In this document: positions 54,100 through 64,000 of the stretch, one piece after another
Position numbering within the stretch: position 1 is the stretch's first letter
How the letters are laid out: each line of letters opens with the position of its first letter
NCBI GenBank assembly: GCA_013368445.1
Contig: JAACJO010000003.1
Location: 2,232,001-2,296,000 of the forward strand
DNA length: 64,000 nt
Direction of reading: 5' to 3'
Origin: Leucocoprinus leucothites
Taxonomy: Eukaryota > Basidiomycota > Agaricomycetes > Agaricales > Agaricaceae
Position numbers and translations under genes: made by a program
Notes under the pieces: model-generated
Told to the model about the DNA's origin: nothing
The model's input: only the letters and a program-made list of their open reading frames with translations
Databases searched by the model: none

Positions 54100-57000
54100 A
54101 TGTCCACCCCAGTGGCTTCATCCACGGATTTGTCCTCTCCTAGACTCGGGCTCAATAGCAAACAGCCTCTGAACCTTGTCAAGAATATGCCTGGCTACAA
54201 CACTCCCGTTTTCCATGGCAAGGAGGAACAGCGAGCTCTCGTCGAGCAAGAAGTTGCAGGCAAGGTTAGATATTTCTCACCCTCCGTGATCCTGAAGGAG
54301 TGGCTCAGTGCTGATCGATTATTTCTCAGGGCTTCATTCCTCGCGAGCTCGTTGCTGGCGAAGTCAACTGGTTCTACTCGAACCTCGGCATCGATGATAC
54401 CTACTTCCAGAATGAATCGCGCGAGGTCATCTCGGACCACATTATTGCTCTCTTCGGCGCCAAGATTATGGCCTTTACTAAACACGACCCCTCCACCCTT
54501 GTCATTGATCTCGAGAGGATCGATGAACGCGGAAATGGCGCGACCTTCATTCACACTAGTGCCCCGGGTCTTACAACAACCGAAGGTCCTGGTGCCACTT
54601 GCGAGGTTAGGTTAGTCATGACTTTCGTCTCAATCATGGTTCTTTGGGCGCGGTATTTGCGGGTTTATTTTTCTCTGGCCCGCATTACAGTTCTGTCTGT
54701 CATTTGCCGAGCGCGATGCATATATGCGACCTTGTCGGTTTCTCGGACATGATGCTAATTTATTGTTTGACGCATAGAATCGATGAGCTATTTTTGGATA
54801 AGTCTTCACCTGAGAATGCCTATCGCCTCGAGACTTTCCGCTCGGCCGGTTCCATCTCGGCAACAGCATCCCAGCAACTTCGATGTTACTTTGTCACAAA
54901 ATGTAACTTCCCCAAGACCAAGGCAGAAATCGTTCCCGGAAAGACCGAAATTCGGTCGGTGTCCGACTCGACTTTCCTCGAGAAGGCGACCAAGAACACG
55001 CTCGATATCTACCAGAAGGTTATGTCCAATGTAGAAACGCGGCATGGTCCTGTTATTGAGGTTTACGAGGTCGAAGGAACTCGTAAGAGGAGGTTGGTTA
55101 TCGGGTACAAGATGGGCACCACGTCTCGCTACTTCAGGTAAGCGTCAGTGGTTAATTTCCCCTGCAGTCCATTAAATTTTTTCAAAGCGCGCTGTCAAAC
55201 CTCTATCACTTCTACTCTCTCTATTCGACGGGTAAATATGTCGGTGAGTCGCTATCTGTTCTTCTCCTAAAATAATACGTTTCTCATTGAGCGATAACAG
55301 AACAATTCGCTAATGGGATTACCATCATCTCCATCTATCTCAACCCCCTCCCGAACTCCTCGGCACCTCCTATTGAGAACTCGATTTACCAGGTCATGAA
55401 GGAGGCCTCACTCCTCTTCTGTCTTCCTGATAACCCGTTCTTCCTACCCAAATCTCCCGAAAGTCATGCCGTTCAAGAAGCCACCTACGCATGTAAGTTT
55501 TACTCTGGTTCTTGGTTGTATTTTGTGGCTGATAAGATTCTAGACTGTGGCTGGATCTTCGCCCAACACTTTTGCAACCGTCTTGGTCCTGCGTATCTGC
55601 AACTCAAGAATGTTTTGGATGAGGCCGACCCCGCTCACGCTGAAGTCATGAACAATATCAAGCGAAGATTCCGTGAGGAGACGTTCACTCGAGAAAGTAT
55701 TGCTCAAGCCATCCAGGCTCATCCTGACTTGGTTCGTTCTCGCTGTCATACTCTGGATAAAGTTCTGACATCATTCACAGATTCGCCTGCTCTATGTCAA
55801 CTTCGCGATGGCACACTATCCTCAAACTGCCGAGGCGTCTAAGCTCGGGTAAGTCCCCCGATTGTTAAGCCCGGAAGCCATTAAATAATATTTTCCTGGT
55901 GGATAGGCCCACCCTTTCCTACCAACGCCTCCAGACCGTTCAGCCATTGTCGGACGAGGAACTGTATGACAAGATTCGGCGAAGTGTACCCAACAAACAA
56001 GAGCTCCAGGTCCTCGAAAGCTTCCTCATTTTCAACAAGTAAGTCCCTTTGAGATGTAAATATAGTACTATCTGACTCTCGCTTAGGCACGTCTTGAAGA
56101 CCAACTTCTATCAATCAACCAAGGTCGCTTTATCCTTCCGCCTTACACCCCAATTTTTGCCCGAGGTCGAATACCCGAAGGCACCCTTCGGTGTGTTCTT
56201 CGTAATTGGCAATGACTTCCGTGGATTCCATATTCGCTTCCGCGATGTCGCCCGAGGTGGTATCCGTCTCGTGATGTCAAGGAACAGGGAGTAAGTGCTT
56301 CAATGCGCTCGCTATTGCGCTGGACATTGAGATATGTGCAGAAACTACTCCATCAACCAACGCATGTTGTTTGATGAGAACTACAACCTGGCCTCAACCC
56401 AATCGCTCAAGAATAAGGATATCCCCGAAGGAGGCGCTAAGGGTACCATCTTACCTTCGCTTGGCGCCCACCCCAGGCGTTGCTTCGAAAAATATGTTGA
56501 TGTAAGCACGCTTTTCGAAAGATAGCTTTACTTTGCTTAAGATACGCCCAGGCCGTCATCGACCTCCTCATCCCAGGACAAACCCCTGGTATCAAAGAGC
56601 CCATTGTTGATCTCTATGGCAAACCGGAGTTGCTGTTTTTCGGTCCTGATGAGGGTACCGCCGATATGATGGACTGGGCCGCTTGTGAGTTTGATTAGTT
56701 GTTCGAAAACTAAATGCCCTAACATACTGTCAAGTGCACGCCCGGGATCGCGGCGCCGAAACATGGTGGAAGTCCTTCACTACTGGCAAGAGTGCAGAAC
56801 TCTTGGGTGGTGTTCCTCATGACACCTACGGAATGACTTCGCTGTCGATTAGGCAATACGTCCTTGGTATCTACAGCAAGCTTGGCCTCAGAGAGAAGGA
56901 CATTACCAAGGTGCAAACTGGTGGCCCTGATGGCGATCTCGGTTCCAGTAAGTCTTGATCCATTTGATCATCGCTTTCCCAAGCCTAATCGACGTATAGA

Positions 57001-58113
57001 CGAGATTCTCTTGTCCTCGGATAAGACAATCGCCATCATCGATGGCAGTGGCGTGCTGCACGACCCCGTTGGCATTGATCGTACTGAGCTCGTCCGACTG
57101 GCGAAACTTCGTGTTCCTGTCGGCCACTTTGACACCTCGAAGCTCAGCAAAGAGGGTTATCTCATCAAGGTTGAGGAACACGACATCAAACTACCTTGTG
57201 AGCTCATGAGATGTCGATCCCACGATCCTTAGCTAACAATGAGTCGTCCGTAGCCGGTGAAATCGTACTGGATGGGACTGACTTCCGTAATGGTGCTCAC
57301 TTAAGATATAAAGCCGATCTCTTCGTTCCATGTGGCGGTCGACCGGAGGCTATCAACATCTCCAACATGAATGCCCTTATCGATGCCGAGGGCAAACCCT
57401 ACTTCAAATACGTCGTCGAGGGTGCCAACCTCTTCTTTACTCAGCAAGCTCGTCTTCACTTGGAAAAGCGTAAGGTTATCCTGTTCAAGGACTCCAGTAC
57501 CAACAAGGGTGAGCTAGCAAACTACTATACGCATTCATCGTTGCTGATGAAGTTCTAGGTGGTGTCACGAGTTCCTCTTTGGAAGTGTTAGCTGGTCTTG
57601 CCCTGTCGACTGAGGAGTATACCGATCTCATGATCTTCAAGGATGGAAAGCCATCGCCCTTCTACCAGAGCTACGTGAAGGATATCCAGCGTATCATCGC
57701 AGAGAACGCCGCTTCCGAATTCCAATGTCTCTGGCGAGAGCACGCACGCCTCGGTGGAGTTAAGCCACGGACGCAGATCTCGGACGAACTATCGAGTACC
57801 CTCAATAACTTGCAAGCTGAGTTGGAGAGCTCGGACTTGTTCGATGATTTGCCAAGTCGTCGTGGTGTCATACGTCGTGCTATTCCTAAAACGTTGGTTG
57901 ATGAGATTGGCCTAGACACCCTCTTGAAGAGGTTGCCCGAGTCATACCAGAGGGCGTTGTTCTCGAGCTGGGTTGCTGCTCACTTTGTACGTCCCCTGGG
58001 TCCTGATAGTATCATTCAACGTCATTGCTGACCAACTGTCTCAGATCTACAAGTATGGTGTCAACGGCTCTAGCGTTGATTTCTTCCATTTTGCTCGGGA
58101 CCTCGCAAACTAG
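54100..58113 (+). CDS. GDH2: NAD-specific glutamate dehydrogenase, large type
   Basis: Sixteen exons join in frame: 54100-54264, 54330-54610, 54778-55137, 55188-55243, 55301-55492, 55544-55731, 55781-55848, 55907-56038, 56087-56290, 56342-56501, 56552-56684, 56735-56947, 57000-57197, 57254-57508, 57559-57986, 58045-58113; 1,033 residues, the usual size of fungal NAD-GDH. Core motifs: APFGVFFVIGNDFRGFHIRF, RDVARGGIR, NKDIPEGGAKGTI, KVQTGGPDGDLG, IDGSGVLHDPVG, KADLFVPCGGRPEAIN, VEGANLFFTQQAR. It turns glutamate into 2-oxoglutarate and ammonium with NAD, usually when amino acids serve as carbon source. Introns are 46-167 bp. Confidence 0.96.
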
Positions 58114-58934
58114 ATGTGTGATTTACACGGCAACGTTCACTGGAAGGAAATAGAATCAGAGGCGATGTCCTGGAATACCCTGAATTTTTTCATCTCTCAC
58201 TGTCTTTGCAACGTTTTCCATTTGCATACATAGTTCGGACTCTCAGTAATTCCCGTGAAATCATGTTTTGTTTCATAGTAAAAGCTTGAAATTGTGGTAT
58301 AGGTTGATAGAACCATCATGATATAAATTGCACGCTGAACTTCTCTATACTTTCTAAGCTCTTGAGTATGGAGATGGTCGTGACTTCCGTAATCGGTGTG
58401 TAATATGAACAAGAGTTTGATTGGATAGTCTGCAGGCACCGCTCTTTTCTGAACCACCACCAACAGAACAGCCCCAAAAATTGGAACAGCGCCATGGCAC
58501 ACCATTCTGACCAGCATGATGTCCGGTTTCCACCATTACCCGCATCTGGCCTCCTCCTAGCTGCACAAAGGACCGAAAGTACTTTTGAGGAGATCCCTGT
58601 AATGTCAGTATCATATGCGTAAGCTGCCCCTTTTCTTGACGACTTCTCGTATATCCGACTCGGATGACATTGAACCCGGGCGCAACGTCCCCAGAAGGGC
58701 AAGGATTAGATCATAATTCACCTGTATCCTGACTTAGAATCCTGATTACGGCCAGAGGATATGGACGGAGCTCCACTTCGTTCTATTCACATAACCTCCT
58801 CCAGTACTTCTTGCTGACGAGTTCATTTCATCATGTCTTTCCCTGGCACTTCTTGTGGGATTTCGGCGGGCGACACGATCAATTTTGTACCCACTTGGGA
58901 ACGTTTGTGTGAACGGATGATCGGATGGAAATAG
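58114..58934. other. No clear gene; may hold the first exon of the oxygenase
   Basis: Begins with the GDH2 3' flank. An ATG at 58834 opens a short frame, but I could not join it in phase to the oxygenase exon at 58935. Minus-strand frames here show no motif. Confidence 0.45.
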
Positions 58935-60966
58935 TGACTTCAAAGACGCTACAAGTCGGGACCCACGTGTCAGGAGAGAGTTGGCCAATTTGATAAGGGA
59001 TGCTTGTATTAATGTGAGTTGTGTTCTTATTTTTTTTTATTGTGAATGATGGAACATGCGGAGCGCTGAGACTTGAGGATGACTGCTGGATAGGTTGGGT
59101 TCTTTTATAGTAAGTAGACCTGCAGCTTGAAGGGTTCTGTCAAATGATTCTACTGAGCTTCTGGACTTTGGAATCCGCAGTTAAGAACCATGGCATACCG
59201 CAGGAGCTGATAGAGAGCACCGTGGAGGCTGGGAAGGATTTTTTTGCCCTGTCAGAAGCTGAGAAGATGAAGGTGTGTGTAGGCCCGTCTCTTCTGCTCG
59301 CTTGTCCTGCCGGCGCCACCAAGCCCGGGCAGAATTAAATGTCTTATCTATAGCTCGATATTCATAAATCTCCTAATTTTAAAGGTTACACTCCACTCTT
59401 CGGTGAGAACACCGACGCGAGTGGTCTGGGAGATCTACATGAAGGATTTGACCTTGGGTGGGAGCCCAAACCTTTGCCGAGCGAGCAGGGCGATTTCTCT
59501 CAATCGACCATGGTTACCGTCAGAGATGATGGAGTGATGACAGGAGGAAATGTCTGGCCTGATTCCAATACCTTGCCTGGGTTTAAGGAAGCTGTTTTGG
59601 CATACTAGTACGTCTCTTCCTCGTCTCTTACTGTGGATATTGTGCGACTATTTTATGTGGCTGATTTTGCGGCCTTGATGCTGGTGATTTCCGCACTGCA
59701 TGCTTGATGTATGAGTGTGGTATTATCGGGTGTCTGCGTGTTGTATCTCCTTGTACTCTTCGCTCTAGACGCCACCACCCTCGAATGGTTCTGGGGTCGT
59801 ATCTGTTGTATCTGAAGATATGACAAACGCTTGACTCATTTTTGTGGCAGCCACTCAGCACTGAAGTTGGGACAACTTTTGTTCCCTTTGTTTGCTTTGG
59901 CATTGGATCTTCCTGAGGCGTTCTTCGACGACAAGGTGGGTGAAATGGATTAATCATGTCCCTGACTCGCGTTCGCCTATCACCATTCTCTGCAGCTCGC
60001 TCGGTTCCTCTTGAGCTTCTAATTTCATTATTAGTTTTCCGGGTTAATTTGATCACTGATGTGCTTGTTATAGACGACGAAGCCCGCTGCAATAATGCGA
60101 TTGCTGCATTATCCCCCGCAATCACCTACGAAGCTGAAGCCTCAGGATGATCGTCAAATTGGCATTGGTTCTCATACAGAGTGCGTTGTGCCTGAGAGAA
60201 TCATCTAATCCGTTCCATAACCATTGACTCCATTATGATCGTGACTGTCCCCAGCTACGAGGTGGGTTTCTTCTACTTTGAAGTTGTATTGCCCTCCCTT
60301 CGTTCCTGCACATGTAGCTCCAGGCTAGTGCTTGGGTCGCTTTCCTCTTACTTCCCTTTTCCTCGGAAAATTGGAATTTGCTCACCTCGGACTCCCAGTG
60401 CTTCACTATCTTGTGGCAAGACTCGGCAGGCGGGCTTCAGGTTCAGAACGCCTCTGGGAAGTGGATTGATGCCGTTCCCATCCCCGGCACGGTTGTTTTA
60501 AAGTGAGTGGCTTGAACTCGGACTCGGCAACTCGGATGGTTCCACTCAGAACTTTGATATAGCATCGGAGATCAGTTCGCTCGGTGGACGAGTGAGTAAC
60601 GCGGATTTGTCTGAATGAGTTGATTCGTTCAGTTCGCAATAACCCGTACATTTCTCTAGACGATGTCTTCAAATCGACGGTCCATCGGGTAATCAATCGC
60701 TCTGGCCTCGAACGCTACTCAATTCCACTCTTCTTCGGTTCAGATTACGATGTACTCCTTGAGGTCAGTGGAATGAATTTACTTTGCCTTAGATCGCTAC
60801 TCATCAGATGGGTGAATCTGTACTCGTGATGCTACGAACTGTCTGGAACCCACAGCCTGTTCCAACTTGCGTGTCCCCGGAAACCCCCGCAAAGTACCAG
60901 GCGATCACAGCCGGGGAATACGTCAAGTCCAGGCTGGAGGTTACTTATGCCCATTCTACAAGCTGA
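58935..60966 (+). CDS. 2-oxoglutarate/Fe(II)-dependent oxygenase (isopenicillin N synthase-like), start not found
   Basis: Exons 58935-59013, 59094-59109 (16 nt), 59181-59272, 59354-59607, 59851-59935, 60074-60180, 60255-60261 (7 nt), 60399-60502, 60563-60591, 60660-60763, 60856-60966. The joined protein has [32 protein letters not shown], then the iron ligands in GSHTDYE (His, Asp) and STVHRVI (His), and RYSIP, where Arg and Ser hold 2-oxoglutarate. It is a soluble oxidase of unknown substrate. The 7 nt exon supplies the Asp ligand codon's last base plus Tyr-Glu. The exon at 58935 starts inside a codon, so a first exon must lie upstream or has decayed. Confidence 0.87.
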
Positions 60967-63900
60967 CAAAATGTCGGCCTGTTCTATAACCTCCTGATCA
61001 GTCTTAGTCCTACCCACGATAGAACGGGAGATTACGCACATCTGTAATATGTATGGTGGCATCAGCTTCTTCTCTCAATCATGATATCATACCTCGTCCC
61101 CTCGAAGGGTCCTGAAGGGCAGCTTTGATTTGGATTCTGTGTTGGCAGCCTTACAGGGCATGAGGTCAGGACTGACCACACATTTGTTTCCTCAAAAGAG
61201 CACCTTCGACGCCTTAACTATTTTTCGCCCATCATCGCAATTCGCCTTCCTCCGGACAACTCCTTGATATAAAGTACGGATTTGGTGACAGCAGACATAC
61301 ATGATTTCCATTGCGTGTGAACGATACTTCCGTGATTGTTCATTGTTCTACCGGACACTTGCCGTCTTATAAGCGCAAAAGCTTAGAAGGAGACCTCTCC
61401 TGTTTGATACAAATAATGCCCAGAGGAGATTCGGGAATATGAGCCCGCTTATGGACCATTAAATGCCGGGGGGAATCCAACAAGCGGTGAAAAGATAGGA
61501 GGGAATAATTTTAGTGGTGTCAATGGTGGCAACCAATGGCCAAAATATGCAATGACCTTCCGGACCGCCAGAATATAACGAGAAAGAACTTTGATGACAC
61601 TATCTACTTCACCTCAGTGCACAAAAATTCTTGCTATAGGCCCCTATGACCTCATATGTAATGCACCTGGGGTTCTCTACTACGTCTATGTTCAGATAAT
61701 TTTGAAGAGGGTCCCGGTTCGCAGATTTCGAAAAAAGAAGCGTCCTGCTGCGGCTTAGGCCCCACGAGGAGCAGATAAAAGGAAGCTCGAAAACTAGGCC
61801 CAAGTTTCGCCTTCACTTCGAGAGCGGGCCCAGCCGCATGCAGGAGAAGATGATCAGCAGGGCAATGACATTGAGTGATGCGCCTCGAGGGAAGCCTCAT
61901 TTCACGAATTTTTTTTTTGAGCAGTATTCTATACTGTCGGTGACTGTCGACAGTTTCGCTTAGTTTCCCGTAAAACCCGTTCGTGCCGCGGACAGGTTCT
62001 CGTGGGAGTAGGTACGAATGCATGGCGTAGCATTTGGACGCCCATATTAATAGTAGAGAACTGTGGTACTACACAAGGCATTCGAAGTTGTATTAACTTA
62101 TACCGCCACGAGACTTCGGGCCATGGACATTTCGCAGTGGCGTTTTCTGAGTTTGCTCCGTGTGTACCTTCGGCCAATGTGCAGCCAGGTTTAGCCAGTT
62201 TTAAGAGTCATATCTCAACGGGTGTAGTATCTTCCTTCGGGAGAATAATGTAGTGGAGGCCTATGACTTACAGCGACCGAGGGAAATACCAGTCTCTTCT
62301 AGACGTATCTCCTCTGAGTATATCTTCGAATTTTTTTGTTTCTGAAGCATTTCGATCTCCTATCTCGTGGCATGCCGCTCAGCATAGGCATCGTATGGGT
62401 GACAGTAGCCTTCCAAAATCCAACAGGGCAGTCAGATTACGGTGCCAATGTTCATTAACATTCATTGCTAGTTATCAGTTTAAGTATGTTACAGTACCTG
62501 ACCCAGCACTTACAAGCTGTACCCAACCATGAACATGTTAAGAAAACACGAACCAAGATGACTTATCTCAGATTTCGGCAAAGTATAATAAGCCTGAAAC
62601 TCTAGAAGCATTCCGGCAAACAAAACAGCTAGGGGTTTTGGAATCTGCGGTGCCATAGATCCAGACGGAGTTACAAGCCAAGCACATATCCGCGAGCCTT
62701 GTCGAAAAAGCTTAGGTTACGGCTTAGATGAGTTTAAGGCGATTTCCCGTAGCCAAAGAACTAAATCTCAATGTCCGCGTACCGAAATGATGAGACATCG
62801 TGCAGATATCGAGTGGTCTGAGCCTCAAGAGTTTGAGCATCGCTGCTGATACCGAGATCAAACCGGAAGACAGAGTTCAGTAGGCTTCAGATAGTGCCTG
62901 TTCTGGGGTACCGATGGCCTTGGGGTTATTGCAGAGTCACCCAACTGTGCCAGTTTTTGTGCTTACAAAATTTTGTTTATGAGCTACAGGTTGCGCCATC
63001 CCTGGACTACCGCACATGTCCCGCTCTGGTCGGCCGATGGAGGCACAGTCACGATGTCAAATGCTCAGTCCCAGATTGCCCAATCATGGCCACACCAGGG
63101 CGCCTTTACGCCGATGGATGACTGAATATAGCTGACACAAGCCGTCAAAGTTCATTACCAGAACATCATCAAGGAGTGCCCGAGTGGCATAGTTTGCTAC
63201 AAGATCAACAGTTGACTTCGGACGGCCAGGACCGCGAGGTACAACGCTGACCAACTTTCTACTCTCTGAGCGAGACTCGATGAAAAATTAGAACAAGCAG
63301 AGAACATCGTACCAGGGATAAAGGATGTGCAGAGTTGTGTATTAATCCATGCCGGGTTAAATTACTCCTCTTGGAATGTTCAGTGTGCGCCACTAACTTC
63401 TCGGGAGGAGTTGCGTTCCGAGCCACCTATGTAACCAGTGCCATCAGGAGTTCAAGTTGCAAGCGCCTGGATGAGTCCGAGTCGGGTTGGCTCGCGCTAA
63501 GAGGGGCGCCGGAACGAATTCCAATCCCTGCTGGGCTTGAGAGGGCTATCGACCCACGTAAACGCCTCGTAGTGGCCCTTCAGGCTCGTACACGGTCTAT
63601 TCCATGAGTTCGTTTGTCCGGAATCTTCGCACATGGCACACACAGAATATATATCAGGACAATTGTGGGGGCAAAGAAGTGAAGCAGGCGTCAACATGAA
63701 AGGCTTCATTCACGGAATCACCCAGGTCATCTGATACAGGAATGGCGAGCCGGACCTCGAGGACCCCTGAATAATAACAAAGGAAAACATCTGGCAGTTG
63801 ATCATACCTCCTTTGGAAATGAGTCTTGGCGGATCGCTATCTGATCCTCCTGCAGACCCTCTTGTTGGCCAAAGACACACACCTGAAGGCTTCAGAACCA

Positions 63901-64000
63901 ACTGAACCCGAATACGGGAAACCGATGTGGCTTAGATGTCCTCGAGTGTAAAACACAGATCTAAGAAGGCGCCTGGACCAACAACCACAAGACCATCTTC
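60967..64000. other. Three kb without a convincing gene
   Basis: A plus-strand stretch near 62985-63124 reads like protein (HPWTTAHVPLWSADGG, then SQIAQSWPHQGAFTPMDD and a stop) and may be a relic or one exon of an unknown gene. A minus-strand frame at 63710-63901 (KPSGVCLWPTRGSAGGSDSD) could be the edge of a gene continuing beyond the window. Neither is identified. Confidence 0.4.

Noticed and set aside
60406..60696. Minus-strand frame of 96 codons
   Set aside because: It lies opposite two well-supported exons of the oxygenase and shows no motif.
54100..60966. Secondary-metabolite cluster around GDH2, the SDR and the oxygenase
   Set aside because: No synthase, P450, transporter or regulator lies near; the genes look like unrelated neighbours.
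1..64000. CRISPR arrays, prokaryotic operons, phage or plasmid features
   Set aside because: None seen; spliced genes, fungal families and TA-type transposons show a eukaryotic, fungal sequence.

Overview
The window looks like a piece of an Agaricomycete (Basidiomycota) genome. Genes are dense but cut by many 44-70 bp GT-AG introns. They include a fungal TKL kinase with HAD in place of HRD, a peptidase M64, the mitofusin Fzo1, the SAM-domain regulator Vts1, a large NAD-dependent glutamate dehydrogenase, and a DDE transposase of the type spread through mushroom-forming fungi. All family names come from recognising motifs by eye; no search was run.

Bases 1 to about 11,580 are a transposon island, AT-rich and almost without CG dinucleotides. 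It holds the 3' part of a Ty1/copia element (1-4529) whose 3' LTR is split by a 1,592 bp Tc1 element with 214 bp inverted repeats. Next comes a diverged copy of a sequence also present at 20.5-20.7 kb, itself hit by an 817 bp non-autonomous element (4750-5566). Then follows a three-layer nest (5628-11577, 7908-11483, 8303-11223) whose core encodes a decayed DDE transposase. Nearly all coding damage here is C-to-T change (CGA to TGA, CAA to TAA, CAG to TAG), as expected of cytosine methylation and deamination. The right-hand inverted repeats of all three nested elements keep CpGs that the left-hand ones lost, so the edge of the affected domain seems to lie near 11.2-11.6 kb.

From 11.6 kb on there are ordinary genes: TKL kinase (+), peptidase M64 (+, its last codons split by a 1.5 kb element with a 9 bp target duplication), a CaaX-box protein (-), a ribosomal L1-domain nucleolar protein (+), an alpha/beta hydrolase (+), a 33-residue Gly/Ser peptide with a TATA box (-), a quinone oxidoreductase with a possible frameshift and a GC-AG intron (-), a secreted protein of two duplicated units (-), Fzo1 (-) and Vts1 (+) sharing a 186 bp divergent promoter, a relic of the Fzo1 C-terminus, a small PY-motif protein (+), an N-terminal-only cullin (-), an SDR (+), the glutamate dehydrogenase (+, 16 exons) and a 2-oxoglutarate/Fe(II) oxygenase (+, with 7 and 16 nt microexons). 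The last 3 kb and several gaps show no convincing gene.

The genes do not form an operon-like or cluster-like pathway. The strongest leads are the CpG-depletion edge, the nested transposons, the transposon-split peptidase gene and its possible captured gene fragment, the truncated cullin, and the exon-intron duplication in the secreted protein.
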